64,000 nt of DNA from Altererythrobacter aquiaggeris (GCF_037154015.1 NZ_JBANRL010000001.1:806001-870000), one strand, 5' to 3'. Shown: positions 47,387 to 57,209, counted from the stretch's first letter. Made by a program: numbers and translations. The notes: a model not told the origin generated them from the letters alone.

Positions 47387-48676
47387 ATGACGATGACATT
47401 TCACCCCGCCACGCATCCGATGCGCCGCCACATTCCGGCTTTGCTGGTCGCAATTTTGCTGGCCGTGGGCGCCGTGTTTGCGTGGCAATCGCTGGTGGCA
47501 CAAGTCGCCGGAGAGCGCGGAATCGCGCCGCTCGCTATCACTGCCGATATCGAGGTTGGCGGAATCGAAGTGGATGCCGGCGGGAAAAACTCGGAAGACG
47601 CGCGGCAAACCGGCTGGATGGAAGCGCAGCGGGCCGGCTGGAAGAAACTGGGCGGCCCCGAAATCAGTGATAGCCAACTCGAATCGATGGTTTCGGCCAT
47701 TGTCATAGAAAAAGAACGGATCGGGCCGCGCCGCTATATCGCCACGCTGGGAGTCGTTTTCGACAGCAAGCGGGCAGGGCGTATGCTGGGTACGTCGGGC
47801 CGGCGCGAACGGTCCGCCCCGATGTTGCTGCTGCCGGTATTCGAAGCGGGCGGCGCATCGACCATGTTCGAGACGCGCAACCCGTGGCAGAAGGTGTGGG
47901 CGGAATATCAGGCGGGCGGCAGTTCCATCGATTACGTCCGTCCTTCGGGTTCGGGCGGCGAATCGCTGCTGCTGACAGCGGGGCAGGTCGGCAGACGCAG
48001 CCGGACATGGTGGCGCAACATTCTCGAACAGTTCGATGCGGCCGACGTGCTGATCCCCGTTGCCCATCTCGAACGGCAGTGGCCCGGCGGACCGGTCAAG
48101 GGAACTTTCACGGCGCGATATGGGCCTGATAACCGCTATCTCGACAGCTTTACCTTGCAAGCGGCCAACGAAGAAGCGCTGCCAGCCATGCTGGTGAAGG
48201 CGCGCGGAATGTTTGACGGTATTTTTGCCGAAGCGCTGGCAGAAGGCGTGCTCAAGCCTGACCCGACGCTCAATCAGGTATCCATCGGCGCTGATCCGGC
48301 CATTGCGCGGCTGATCGAACTTGGCCGCCAGATCCAGCGTCAGGACAATGCCGGTACCGCGAGGACCCGCACCAGCGATAGCGTGGTAACGCCCGGCAGC
48401 GAAACACCTGCGCCCACCCCGACACCGACCGCATCCGCCGTGAGCGCATATGTGGTGCAGTTTGCGACACCTGACGCGGCCGCCGTCGATGCCAATCTTG
48501 CCGGGGTGCGGGGCACGCCGGGTGTGCGCGGCGCCGCCACCAGTTCGATTGCAATTGGCGGCACATCGGTGATGCGGGTAAGCTATTCCGGGACGTTACC
48601 GGAACTGGCCGCGGCGCTGCGCGCGCGCGGATTTGCAGTGAATGAAGGCACTACCGGCCTCGGCATAAGTCGCTGA
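47387..48676 (+). CDS. DUF2066-like exported protein
   Basis: 429 residues. An N-terminal helix (IPALLVAILLAVGAVFAWQS) is a signal or anchor. The body has IVIEKERIGPRRYIATLGVV, typical of DUF2066-like proteins. A stretch rich in Thr and Pro precedes a C-terminal segment with AYVVQFATPDAAAVDANLAG. In gammaproteobacteria DUF2066 genes also sit between purM and hda, which supports this reading. Function unknown. The start is ATG at 47387. Confidence 0.6.
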   Translation: MTMTFHPATHPMRRHIPALLVAILLAVGAVFAWQSLVAQVAGERGIAPLAITADIEVGGIEVDAGGKNSEDARQTGWMEAQRAGWKKLGGPEISDSQLESMVSAIVIEKERIGPRRYIATLGVVFDSKRAGRMLGTSGRRERSAPMLLLPVFEAGGASTMFETRNPWQKVWAEYQAGGSSIDYVRPSGSGGESLLLTAGQVGRRSRTWWRNILEQFDAADVLIPVAHLERQWPGGPVKGTFTARYGPDNRYLDSFTLQAANEEALPAMLVKARGMFDGIFAEALAEGVLKPDPTLNQVSIGADPAIARLIELGRQIQRQDNAGTARTRTSDSVVTPGSETPAPTPTPTASAVSAYVVQFATPDAAAVDANLAGVRGTPGVRGAATSSIAIGGTSVMRVSYSGTLPELAAALRARGFAVNEGTTGLGISR

Positions 48677-48678
48677 TT

Positions 48679-49284
48679 ATGGGCCAGATCGCCCTGCCGC
48701 TGGCCAAGGGAGACGCACATCCCGAAAGTATCGTGGTGGGTTCCGCCAATCAGGCTGCAGTAGAGGCTTTGGCACAGCCTGATGGCTGGCCTTACCGGAC
48801 CGCAATCCTTACCGGACCGTCCCGTTCGGGCAAATCGTTGCTGGCGCGGTGGTTTGCGGCAAATGGCGGCGATGTGATCGACGATGCCGACCATCTGGCG
48901 GAAGATGTTCTGTTCCATCGCTGGAACCGCACGCAGCAGGACGGTGTGCCGCTGCTGCTGACCACGCGTGACGAGAGCTGGCAAGTTGCGCTGCCGGACC
49001 TGCGTTCGCGGCTGGGGGCTGCGTTACACCTGTCGATCAGCGTGCCGGATGACGAGATGGTGGGCGCGCTGATCGAAGCGCATGCTGCCCACCGCGGGCT
49101 GGCGCTGGGTGATGGTGCCCGCGCCTATCTCACTCCCAGGGCGGAACGCGGTTTTTCCGCAATCGAATCGCTGGTGGCGGCGATCGACCGGATCAGCCTT
49201 GAACGCAAAGTGCCCGCCACGATGTCTGTCTGGCGTGACGCATTGGAAGCGGTGCAAGGCCCGGCCCAACCAAAACTACTGTGA
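48679..49284 (+). CDS. hdaA: DnaA regulatory inactivator HdaA
   Basis: 201-residue AAA+ DnaA-domain-like protein without a DNA-binding domain, as Hda. The N-terminal GQIALPLA is a possible clamp-binding motif. Walker A is GPSRSGKSLL and Walker B GDVIDDADHL. It is expected to bind the sliding clamp and trigger hydrolysis of DnaA-ATP after initiation. It lies 2 nt after the DUF2066-like stop. Confidence 0.85.
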   Translation: MGQIALPLAKGDAHPESIVVGSANQAAVEALAQPDGWPYRTAILTGPSRSGKSLLARWFAANGGDVIDDADHLAEDVLFHRWNRTQQDGVPLLLTTRDESWQVALPDLRSRLGAALHLSISVPDDEMVGALIEAHAAHRGLALGDGARAYLTPRAERGFSAIESLVAAIDRISLERKVPATMSVWRDALEAVQGPAQPKLL

Positions 49285-49326
49285 CCGCGGCTTGCCTTGC
49301 CGGCCATTTGGTGAAAGAATCGCTCT

Positions 49327-50034
49327 ATGTTTAGCCGTTTGACAACTTATCTGGACTCGATCCAGGCGCGCGATCCGGCCCCGCGGTCCCGCGCGGAAAT
49401 CATGCTGTATCCGGGCGTGTGGGCCATGGGTCTGCACCGCTTCGCGCATTGGCTGTTTGGCGGCAGGCTGTATTTCCTTGCCCGGCTGGTCAACCATTTC
49501 AGCCGGTTTCTGACCGGGATCGATATTCATCCCGGCGCGAAGATCGGCCGCCGCCTGTTTATCGACCACGGTTTTACCGTGATCGGCGAAACTGCCGAAA
49601 TCGGTAATGATGTAACGATTTACCAGTGTGTGACGCTGGGCGGGACCAACCCGACCAACGGTGTCCCCGGCAAGCGGCATCCGACTTTGAATGATGGTGT
49701 GATTGTCGGTTCGGGCGCGCAAATACTGGGGCCGATAACGGTCGGGGAACGGGCGCGTATCGGCGCAAATGCCGTGGTGACGGACGATGTGCCCGAAGGC
49801 GCAACCATGGTCGGCATGAAAGCCCGCTCTACGCTGGTGCCGGTCGAAACATGGATCCGCGAATTCATTCCTTACGGCACGCCGTGTGATGATCCGTGCG
49901 AGCCGGGCAATGCCAAGGTCGTTGAGCTGGAAGAACGGCTGGCGCAGCTGTCGGCCGAGATTGAAGGTTTGCGGATGGCGCAGATCCCGCCGCCCGCCGA
50001 TACGGATGGCAAGCGCAGCGGAACCAAGGACTGA
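49327..50034 (+). CDS. cysE: Serine O-acetyltransferase
   Basis: 235-residue hexapeptide-repeat acetyltransferase making O-acetylserine for cysteine synthesis. The short N-terminal helical part resembles the EpsC subtype. Core motifs GIDIHPGAKIGRRLFIDHGF, IGETAEIGNDVTIYQ and CVTLGGTNP are intact. The C-terminal tail (about 45 residues) is a coiled-coil-like extension. The stop overlaps the DUF2794 start (TGATG). Confidence 0.93.
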   Translation: MFSRLTTYLDSIQARDPAPRSRAEIMLYPGVWAMGLHRFAHWLFGGRLYFLARLVNHFSRFLTGIDIHPGAKIGRRLFIDHGFTVIGETAEIGNDVTIYQCVTLGGTNPTNGVPGKRHPTLNDGVIVGSGAQILGPITVGERARIGANAVVTDDVPEGATMVGMKARSTLVPVETWIREFIPYGTPCDDPCEPGNAKVVELEERLAQLSAEIEGLRMAQIPPPADTDGKRSGTKD

Positions 50035-50387
50035 TGGCGGCAATCCCCGCCGGCCGTGTCATTCCGTTTCCGCAAAAGGGTGCGTTGCAGGTCGGATTCG
50101 AGCGTGCCGAGCTACAGAAAATTCTCGACCTTTATGGCCGGATGGTCGCCTCGGGCGAATGGCGCGATTATGCGATGGATTTCACGAAGGATTTTGCCAG
50201 CTTTAGTGCCTTTCGCCGCGCCGCGGAAAAACCGCAGGCCCGGGTGGAAAAGCGCCCGTCACTGCGTAACAAGCAAGGTATGTGGACGCTGTTTGGCGAA
50301 CACGGCCAGGTGCTGAAACGCGGGCATGAACTGGCCGGGGTGCTGGCACCGATGGAGCGGCGACTGGTAAAAGCGGTCGAGGGTTAG
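50034..50387 (+). CDS. DUF2794 protein
   Basis: 117 residues. FERAELQKILDLYGRMVASG, EWRDYAMDFTKDFASFSAF and RPSLRNKQGMWTLFGEHGQV are the conserved segments of DUF2794, found in many alphaproteobacteria. Function unknown. It overlaps the cysE stop by one base, so it is cotranslated. Confidence 0.85.
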   Translation: MAAIPAGRVIPFPQKGALQVGFERAELQKILDLYGRMVASGEWRDYAMDFTKDFASFSAFRRAAEKPQARVEKRPSLRNKQGMWTLFGEHGQVLKRGHELAGVLAPMERRLVKAVEG

Positions 50388-50491
50388 GGCTGCTCGCGAG
50401 GCATTTTTGCCAGTTCACGGCTTTAACGTTGACTGACTTTGCGGAAATCCTGACAAAGCAGAACGATCAGTATTGACGGAATCCAGGCTTA

Positions 50492-50773
50492 ATGACTAAT
50501 CCGCCGAAAATCGCAAAATCGGGCGTCGAAACATGCGTCGGCGCGCTTCAGATATGGGGCGCATTTTTTTTGCTCACAGCCGTCGCGCAGATTGCATTTC
50601 CCGGTTCGGCGCACACGTGGCTGATTGTTGTTCTGGCCGGTATTCTTGCTTTAGGTGCGATTGCCTACCGCTGGGTAAGCAATGTTGGCGGGCGAAAAGA
50701 ATTGGCGAATTCGGCATTTGTCGCCGTTGCGATATTTATCGCGATCGATGTCGGGGTGGCCTTGACAGAGTAA
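50492..50773 (+). CDS. Small membrane protein, 93 residues
   Basis: Three hydrophobic helices (ALQIWGAFFLLTAVAQIAF, TWLIVVLAGILALGAIAY and FVAVAIFIAIDVGVAL) around a short basic loop. No motif is known. It is about 70 nt upstream of the TerC gene in the same direction, and a weak GGGCG/CGCCC hairpin lies between. Confidence 0.68.
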   Translation: MTNPPKIAKSGVETCVGALQIWGAFFLLTAVAQIAFPGSAHTWLIVVLAGILALGAIAYRWVSNVGGRKELANSAFVAVAIFIAIDVGVALTE

Positions 50774-50844
50774 CCGGGGGGCGGCGCAAACTTCGCCCAA
50801 AAGTCTGATTGATTGTTGGCTGGTTGCGAGGCATCAGCGCCAGA

Positions 50845-51663
50845 ATGGATATTCTTCAACTTTTATCGGACCCGGCAGCCTGGCTTGCCCTGCTGACTCT
50901 CATCGCGCTCGAGATAGTTCTCGGCATAGACAACCTCATTTTCATTGCGATCCTGTCCAACAAATTGCCGGTCCATCAGCAAGCCAAAGCGCGGCGGATC
51001 GGGCTATCGCTGGCACTTGTGATGCGCATCGGTCTGCTCATGGTAATCGGCTGGATCGTGACGTTGCAAACCCCGCTATTCGATTTGGGCCTGGAGGGTG
51101 CGCCGAACGAGTATGGCGCGGCCAGCTTCGAAACCGCTTTTTCCGGGCGAGATCTGATCTTGCTGGCCGGGGGATTGTTTCTTCTTTGGAAGGCAACGAA
51201 AGAAATCCACCATTCGATGGAGCCTGAAGATGATTCGGGTGAATTGCTGGACAAGACCCCGGGAATCGCATCAGCAGCGACCGCCACCTTCGGCACAGTA
51301 ATCGTGCAGATCATTGCGATTGATCTGGTCTTTTCAATCGATTCCATCCTGACGGCAGTGGGCATGACAGATCACATACCCATCATGGTGGCAGCCGTGG
51401 TTATCACAGTCGGTGTGATGATGTTGGCCGCTGATCCGCTGGCCAAGTTCATTGAAAAAAATCCCACGCTGGTCATGCTGGCGCTTGCCTTCCTGGTCAT
51501 GATCGGGCTCGTGTTGATCGCCGACGGTCTCGGTTTCCATGTTCCGAAAGGGTATATCTACGCCGCCATGGGTTTTTCGGTAGGGGTGGAGATACTCAAT
51601 GTGGTGCAACGAAACCGGAGGATGAAAAAGAAACGGGAAGCAAGCCTGATCTTGGCTGAGTAA
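50845..51663 (+). CDS. TerC family integral membrane protein
   Basis: 272 residues with seven or eight helices. The TerC marks are [20 protein letters not shown] near the start and [16 protein letters not shown] in the second half, the aspartates probably binding metal. The family is linked to tellurite resistance, manganese export or protein translocation. I used the ATG at 50845; the upstream frame has no ribosome site. Confidence 0.9.
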   Translation: MDILQLLSDPAAWLALLTLIALEIVLGIDNLIFIAILSNKLPVHQQAKARRIGLSLALVMRIGLLMVIGWIVTLQTPLFDLGLEGAPNEYGAASFETAFSGRDLILLAGGLFLLWKATKEIHHSMEPEDDSGELLDKTPGIASAATATFGTVIVQIIAIDLVFSIDSILTAVGMTDHIPIMVAAVVITVGVMMLAADPLAKFIEKNPTLVMLALAFLVMIGLVLIADGLGFHVPKGYIYAAMGFSVGVEILNVVQRNRRMKKKREASLILAE

Positions 51664-51744
51664 CCGGACTGGCAGCTTCCCTCCCAATGCTGGACACCGG
51701 AGCAGTTTTATCGGTCGTTCGTGTCCGCAGCCCCTTGCCCCAAA

Positions 51745-51781
51745 CGAAAACCGCCCCTTCTGCAGTTACAGAAGGAGCGGT
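51745..51781 (-). terminator. Terminator of the SDR gene (minus strand)
   Basis: Read on the minus strand, ACCGCTCCTTCTG (51769-51781) pairs with CAGAAGGGGCGGT (51750-51762) with one mismatch, and TTTTCGTTT follows. It lies 43 nt past the SDR stop. Confidence 0.75.
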
Positions 51782-51823
51782 CTATGTGTCAGGGCTGGTT
51801 TGCCGGCGATAGGTCCAGCAAGG

Positions 51824-52759
51824 TTAACCCCGGGCTGAGGACGGCGCGCCGCCTTCACCGACAACCTTCTGCATGGCCTTCAGGATTGCGCCCGATTGTT
51901 CCGCGCCCGATTGCGGGGCGATCAGATTGCTCTGCTCCGAAATCTTGTCCCAATTGGCGGCGAAGCCCTCGACCGTGCGGTCTTCTTCTTTAAGCCATAC
52001 GGCATCGTTCATCGTGACCCATGCCGAATGGAAGCCGCCTGCGCCCGCGCCGACGATGGCGTTGGACGGGGCATCTTCGCTGACAAGGAAGAGTGCGGCG
52101 GGTGCCACGTTTTCAGGCGAGAACAACTTGAATGCTTCGGGCGGGAACAGGTCTTCGGTCATCCGCGTGCCGGCAACCGGCGATAGCGAGTTGCATTTGA
52201 TGTTGTATTTCGCACCTTCGAGATGAAGCGTCTTGGTCAGTCCGGCAAGGCCCAGCTTGGCCGCGCCGTAATTGGCCTGACCGAAATTGCCGAACAGGCC
52301 GGTGGAACTGGAAGTCATCAGGATGCGGCCATAGGCCTGCTCGCGGAAGGTTTCCCAGCATGCCTTTGTTGCATAGGCGCTGCCCAGCAGATGAACGCGG
52401 ACGACGAATTCGAAGTCTTCCGGGCTCATCTTGGCGAAGCTCTTGTCGCGCAGCACGCCGGCATTGTTGATCAGCACGTGCACGCCGCCCCATTTCTGCT
52501 TGGCATCGGCAACCATCTTTTCCATCTGGTCATATTCGGTGACCGATGCGCCATTGGCGATCGCTTCGCCGCCGGCCTTTTCAATTTCTTCGACGACCTG
52601 TGCGGAGGCATCGGATGTGCCCGTACCATCGCGCGAACCACCCAGATCGTTCACCACGACCTTCGCGCCGCGGCGTGCGAGTTCAAGCGCATATTCGCGG
52701 CCCAAGCCGCCGCCTGCACCCGTAACGATGGCAACGCGGTCCTTGAATGAAATGGTCAT
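51824..52759 (-). CDS. SDR of the multifunctional-enzyme type-2 (hydroxyacyl-CoA dehydrogenase-like) group
   Basis: 311 residues, longer than usual SDRs. TGAGGGLGREYALELARRGA, NDLGGSRDGTGTSDAS, NNAGVLRDKSFAKM and YGAAKLGLAGLTKTL resemble the (3R)-hydroxyacyl-CoA dehydrogenase part of peroxisomal MFE-2. The tail of about 60 residues after the Rossmann fold fits too. Fatty-acid or steroid side-chain oxidation is inferred. GGAGA lies 6 nt before the ATG; upstream codons are unsupported. Confidence 0.87.
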   Translation of the reverse strand: MTISFKDRVAIVTGAGGGLGREYALELARRGAKVVVNDLGGSRDGTGTSDASAQVVEEIEKAGGEAIANGASVTEYDQMEKMVADAKQKWGGVHVLINNAGVLRDKSFAKMSPEDFEFVVRVHLLGSAYATKACWETFREQAYGRILMTSSSTGLFGNFGQANYGAAKLGLAGLTKTLHLEGAKYNIKCNSLSPVAGTRMTEDLFPPEAFKLFSPENVAPAALFLVSEDAPSNAIVGAGAGGFHSAWVTMNDAVWLKEEDRTVEGFAANWDKISEQSNLIAPQSGAEQSGAILKAMQKVVGEGGAPSSARG

Positions 52760-52989
52760 AGAAAGTCTCCGTATGAAGGCCGCTGGCGTTCTGTCCTGCC
52801 AGGCCGGTTGTTGGCACAAGTTGTTGCGGCAAATGGCAGGTTTGCGGCGGGCTTTCAACCGCGCTGCGACAACGGCACGGGCAGGCTCGCATGCCGTAGC
52901 GACAGTTGCAGTCGTGCTTGTCACATAGCTGTCATTTTACCGCCATAGGGGCAGCGTCACACACAAAACGAATCGGATCCGGCAGCCTT

Positions 52990-54363
52990 ATGAACAAATC
53001 TATCCGCATTTCCGCATTTGCCGCTGCTGCGGCGCTTGGCTGGGCCGCGCCCGCGCAAGCACAGTCCGCATCCGGCGCCGAGGCCCTGCGTGCCGAAATG
53101 ACGGCGATGCGCGAACAAATGGCTGCGATGGCTGCCAAGATCGATGCCTTGGAAGGCGAGTTGGATGCAACGCAAGTCAAGGCCGAGCAAGCGACCCTGG
53201 CCGCCACTTCTGCCACCCAGGCAGCGGCAACAGCCAGCGAGGCACGCAGCGATGTCAAGGTGGCCGAACTGAAAGGCAGCGGCGGGTGGAGTTTCAAACC
53301 GTTTGGCCGCCTGATGATCGATGCCGGAACGGTCAACGCACCCGATTCGATCGCCGACCCCGGTCTCGGGTTCGCCAATGAAATCCGCCGTGCGCGGATC
53401 GGCGTTGCCGGCGATATCGGCGGCGGGTTCGGATACAAGACCGAGATCGAACTGGCCGACAATGTTACCGAAATCACCGACGCCATCATCACTTATGATG
53501 ATGGCGGCGCCACGATAACAGTGGGCCAGCACAACAATTTCCAGTCACTGGAAGAACTGACCTCGAGCCGCTTCATCAGTTTCATGGAACGTGCCGCCTT
53601 TACCGATGCATTCGGTTTTGCGCGCCGGGTTGGTCTGAGCGGACAGTACACATCGGGCGATGCGACCATCCAGGCGGGCGTGTTCACCGACAATATCGAT
53701 GATCTTTCGAGTGATGAAAACAACAGCTACAGCCTCGATGGCCGGTTGGTTTTTGCGCCTGAAATGGGCGACACCCAGCTTCACTTCGGCGCTTCGGCGC
53801 ATTACCGCGATCTCAATGATGCGGCGACTTCGGTTCGTTACCGCCAGCGGCCTTCGGTCCATTTCACCGACACCCGCTTCATCGATACCCGCAATATCGG
53901 TGCGACCGGCGAGACCGGTTTGGGTCTTGAAGGCGCGGTGATCGCCGGGCCGTTCCACGCGCAGGCGGAGGGTTATTGGCAAACGGTCAACCGGCCCGGG
54001 CTCGAAAACCCGACATTCTTCGGCGGTGCGGTGGAAGCGGGCGTGTATCTGACCAAGGGCGACACGCGCGGTTACAAGGGTAACAAGTTTGACCGAAACA
54101 AGCCGAAAAATCCGGTAGGCAGCGGCGGTATGGGCGCTGTGCAACTGAATGTGCGCTATGATTATCTTGATCTGGTCGATGCGGGCATAGTTGGCGGAAT
54201 ACAGAATGCCTATGCTGCATCGCTGGTTTGGTCGCCGACAGCCAACACCCGCTTCACTGCCAATTACACGCGCAATGAATATGATATGGCGAATATCGCT
54301 GCCGGGCTGGACCGCAATTACAATGTGGATGCTTTCGCCGTGCGCGCAGGATTTGATTTCTAG
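52990..54363 (+). CDS. Outer-membrane porin, OprO/OprP (phosphate) type
   Basis: 457 residues. A signal peptide ends in AQAQS. A coiled-coil stretch (EMTAMREQMAAMAAKIDALE) precedes the barrel, beginning GWSFKPFGRLMIDAGTV, and the sequence ends in an aromatic (AVRAGFDF). SFMERAAFTDAFGFARRVGL is a family marker. The name is by family; phosphate or polyphosphate selectivity cannot be proved here. It is divergent from the SDR. Confidence 0.88.
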   Translation: MNKSIRISAFAAAAALGWAAPAQAQSASGAEALRAEMTAMREQMAAMAAKIDALEGELDATQVKAEQATLAATSATQAAATASEARSDVKVAELKGSGGWSFKPFGRLMIDAGTVNAPDSIADPGLGFANEIRRARIGVAGDIGGGFGYKTEIELADNVTEITDAIITYDDGGATITVGQHNNFQSLEELTSSRFISFMERAAFTDAFGFARRVGLSGQYTSGDATIQAGVFTDNIDDLSSDENNSYSLDGRLVFAPEMGDTQLHFGASAHYRDLNDAATSVRYRQRPSVHFTDTRFIDTRNIGATGETGLGLEGAVIAGPFHAQAEGYWQTVNRPGLENPTFFGGAVEAGVYLTKGDTRGYKGNKFDRNKPKNPVGSGGMGAVQLNVRYDYLDLVDAGIVGGIQNAYAASLVWSPTANTRFTANYTRNEYDMANIAAGLDRNYNVDAFAVRAGFDF

Positions 54364-54372
54364 GCTGCGGGC

Positions 54373-55056
54373 CTAAAGTCTCTCCAGCGTCGCGATCAGG
54401 GCGTCGAAGCCCGTAATCACCGCATCGGCGCCCAATTCGTGTGGCGGTTTGTCGCAATAGCCATACGCGGCCGCGACCGAAGGAACGCCGGCGGCTTTGG
54501 CTGCGGCAATATCATATGTGCTGTCACCGATGAAAACGGTGCGCCCGCCGCCAAGCCGCTGCATCATTTCGATAATCGGGTCGGGCTCGGGCTTTGCGCG
54601 GCTCTTGCCTGCCGCATCCTTGCCCAGCGTGTCGCCGCCAATGATTGTCTCGAACCGGGTATCCAGCCCGAGCCGGGCGAGAATATCAGTCGCGAAACTT
54701 TCGAATTTATTGGTGACGACGGCCATTTTCACACCGCGTTGGTCCAGCGCGTCAATGGCTTCCACAACACCGGGGTAGGGCCGGGTGTGCACCGCGCTGT
54801 TTGCGCCGTAAAATGTCAGCAAGGCTTTATATAGCGGGCGGAATTCATCGTCGGAAATACCGCCGGTATCGTCCAGCGCCTGTTTCAGCATGATTTTCGC
54901 GCCGCCGCCGATCAGGCTTTCAATCCGGGCAACCGGCACTTCGGGCCGACCGGCGAGATTTAGCGCGTGATTGACCGCTGCGCCCAGATCCTGATGCGTA
55001 TCCAGCAACGTGCCGTCCAGATCGAAGCCGACAATATCGAAGCGAAATTTGTCCAT
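54373..55056 (-). CDS. gph: Phosphoglycolate phosphatase (HAD family)
   Basis: 227 residues. HAD motifs: FDLDGTLLDTH (nucleophile Asp), VVTNKFE, KPEPDP and FIGDSTYDIAAAKAAG. It fits Gph, which removes phosphate from 2-phosphoglycolate made in DNA repair. The ATG at 55056 (MDKFRFDIV) is the natural start. It is divergent from glmU, with 62 nt between, and convergent with the porin gene. Confidence 0.92.
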   Translation of the reverse strand: MDKFRFDIVGFDLDGTLLDTHQDLGAAVNHALNLAGRPEVPVARIESLIGGGAKIMLKQALDDTGGISDDEFRPLYKALLTFYGANSAVHTRPYPGVVEAIDALDQRGVKMAVVTNKFESFATDILARLGLDTRFETIIGGDTLGKDAAGKSRAKPEPDPIIEMMQRLGGGRTVFIGDSTYDIAAAKAAGVPSVAAAYGYCDKPPHELGADAVITGFDALIATLERL

Positions 55057-55118
55057 AATCACAGTCAGTGCATGGCGGTTCTGGAACTTGCAACAAATTG
55101 GTGGCAATGGCTTTGGTC

Positions 55119-56483
55119 ATGACTGCAACAAAACACGCAATCGCTTCGATCATCCTTGCGGCCGGTAAAGGCACGCGGATGAAAAGCGACCTTCACAAGG
55201 TGCTGCATCCTGTGGCGGGACGCCCCATGCTCGACCATCTGCTGGCCAGCGTGGATGCGCTGGAACCGGCGCGGCAGGTGGTAATTGTGGGCAGTGGTCG
55301 CGACCAGCTCGAATCTGCGCTGGATGGCCGCGCCGAACTGGCCTTGCAGGAGCCGCAGCTGGGCACCGGCCACGCAGTCCAGCAGGCACAGGATGCGCTG
55401 GGCGATTTCGACGGCGATGTGCTGATCCTTTACGGCGATGTGCCGTTTGTGCGTCCTCAAACGATGCAACGGATGCTGGACAGGCTGCATCGTGATGACA
55501 CGCCGGCGGTTGTCGTACTTGGTTTCGAACCGGCGGACACCTTGCAGTATGGCCGGGTGCTTACGGATGGCGACCGGATCACAAAGATGGTCGAACACAA
55601 GGACGCATCCGAAGAAGAGCGCGGCTGCGGCCTGTGCAATTCTGGCCTGATGGCAGTCAGGGCAAAAGATCTGTTCGCACTGCTCAGCCGCGTGGGCAAT
55701 GAAAACAGCCAGGGCGAATATTACCTGGTCGATATCGTCAACGTTGCAAATGCCGACGGGCGCATGTGCGCGGCGGTAACGACGGATGACGAAACCGAGG
55801 TGGCAGGCATCAACAGCCGCGCCGAACTGGCCGAGGCGGAGCGCGTGTGGCAACAATACCGCCGCGACGAGGCTATGGCCGAAGGCGCGACACTGAAAGC
55901 GCCCGAGACGGTGTTTTTCAGCTGGGATACGAAGCTGGGGCGCGATGTTGTGATCGAACCCAATGTGGTGTTCGGTCCAGGCGTCACGGTGGCCGATAAT
56001 GTGTTGATCAAAGCGTTCAGCCATCTGGAGGGCGCGACACTGGGCGAGCAGGTTGAAGTTGGCCCTTACGCGCGCTTGCGGCCCGGGGCAGCGCTCGAAA
56101 AAGGCGCAAAGATCGGTAATTTTGTCGAAATCAAGAATGCCACCCTGGGCGAGGGTGCAAAGGCCAATCATCTGGCCTATCTCGGCGATGCGGAAATCGG
56201 CGCGGGGGCAAACATCGGCGCGGGTACGATTACCTGCAATTATGACGGTTATTTCAAACATCGCACGATTATCGGCGAACGCGCCTTTATCGGCAGCAAC
56301 AGCGCGCTGATCGCGCCGCTTAAAATCGGGGCCGATGCGATTGTCGGCGCTGGCAGCGCGGTCAGCCGCGATGTTGCGGATGGCGAATTGCGGATGGTGC
56401 GCGGCGAGCAACTGGTCAAACCAGGCTGGGCTGACAGCTTCCACGATGCCATGCGCAAGAAAAAGGCCGCGGCCAGGAAATGA
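55119..56483 (+). CDS. glmU: Bifunctional GlmU (glucosamine-1-P acetyltransferase / UDP-GlcNAc pyrophosphorylase)
   Basis: 454 residues; makes UDP-GlcNAc for peptidoglycan and LPS. The pyrophosphorylase half starts SIILAAGKGTRMKSDLHKVL, and the left-handed beta-helix acetyltransferase half has AYLGDAEIGAGANIGAGTIT and CNYDGYFKHRTIIGERAFIG. Length and motifs match E. coli (456). The start may be the ATG at 55119 or 55107. A lipoprotein gene overlaps its stop (ATGA). Confidence 0.96.
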   Translation: MTATKHAIASIILAAGKGTRMKSDLHKVLHPVAGRPMLDHLLASVDALEPARQVVIVGSGRDQLESALDGRAELALQEPQLGTGHAVQQAQDALGDFDGDVLILYGDVPFVRPQTMQRMLDRLHRDDTPAVVVLGFEPADTLQYGRVLTDGDRITKMVEHKDASEEERGCGLCNSGLMAVRAKDLFALLSRVGNENSQGEYYLVDIVNVANADGRMCAAVTTDDETEVAGINSRAELAEAERVWQQYRRDEAMAEGATLKAPETVFFSWDTKLGRDVVIEPNVVFGPGVTVADNVLIKAFSHLEGATLGEQVEVGPYARLRPGAALEKGAKIGNFVEIKNATLGEGAKANHLAYLGDAEIGAGANIGAGTITCNYDGYFKHRTIIGERAFIGSNSALIAPLKIGADAIVGAGSAVSRDVADGELRMVRGEQLVKPGWADSFHDAMRKKKAAARK

Positions 56484-57169
56484 TCCTGCGTCAAGCAGTG
56501 GTCGTCATCAGCTTGCTCTCGGCGCTACCGGGCTGTGGGGCAAGCGGTGGCAGCGACCACACTGCGCGGAGCGATTCGGCTGCGCCCGCGAGAGCAGATG
56601 TCGGCGCGGCAAGTCAGGCCGTTACGGACGCCTATAATCAGACAACGTCGGATGCCGCAGGCCCACAGCCGGAATGCGCCGGCAAATCAGCCACTGCCTT
56701 TTCCTGCCGCGTCAGCGGGGGCAAGCAATTGTCGGTGTGTGTTGCGGGCGATCCCGCAGTGGCACAATACAGGTTTGGTGCACCAAGGGCACCGGGTGCA
56801 CCGGGAGCACAGGGAGAAATGGGTGCTGCGCGCGATCCGGCTCAGCTGGTGCTGGTTAGCGGACCAGGCGGCGGCAGGCCTGTCACATCGCGCGCAGCCT
56901 ATTCGGGCGGGGGAGAAGCGCAGATCCGGTTTGCCAATGGCGGGACGGGATATGTCGTTTTCAGCCGCATCATCCGCACACGCTTTGATGGCGAGGGTAA
57001 CGAACCGGCGTTTTCAGCCGGAGTGATGATTGAAACCGGCGGTGATCTGGTTTCCGAAATTTTCTGTGTTGATCCCGCTGATGCAGAGCTGGATATTAAA
57101 ATGCTTGAAGAATTTACCCTTCAGGATGACGAGGAATTTTTCGTGCCGATGCGGCTGATCAACAGATAA
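56480..57169 (+). CDS. Lipoprotein, function unknown
   Basis: 229 residues. The N-terminus RQAVVVISLLSALPGCG is a lipoprotein signal with lipobox LPGC. A low-complexity linker follows, then a repeat-like Gly/Pro/Ala stretch (APRAPGAPGAQGEMGAARDP) and a beta-rich C-terminal part with an acidic end (FTLQDDEEFFVPMRLINR). It overlaps glmU, so it is probably cotranscribed. No family recognised. Confidence 0.68.
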   Translation: MILRQAVVVISLLSALPGCGASGGSDHTARSDSAAPARADVGAASQAVTDAYNQTTSDAAGPQPECAGKSATAFSCRVSGGKQLSVCVAGDPAVAQYRFGAPRAPGAPGAQGEMGAARDPAQLVLVSGPGGGRPVTSRAAYSGGGEAQIRFANGGTGYVVFSRIIRTRFDGEGNEPAFSAGVMIETGGDLVSEIFCVDPADAELDIKMLEEFTLQDDEEFFVPMRLINR

Positions 57170-57181
57170 AGCAAAACCGGA

Positions 57182-57209
57182 TTGACATGATATCATTGGA
57201 TGATATCAC
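57182..57209 (+). promoter_or_regulatory. Candidate promoter with twin TGATATCA dyads before the antitoxin
   Basis: TTGACA (57182-57187) and TATCAC (57204-57209) are 16 nt apart. TGATATCA, a perfect palindrome, occurs twice (57188-57195 and 57201-57208), one DNA turn plus 3 bp apart, overlapping the spacer and the -10. This is the pattern expected for autoregulation by a ribbon-helix-helix antitoxin. Confidence 0.5.

Noticed and set aside
55065-56444. 459-codon minus-strand frame
   Set aside because: Antisense to glmU; no recognisable motif.
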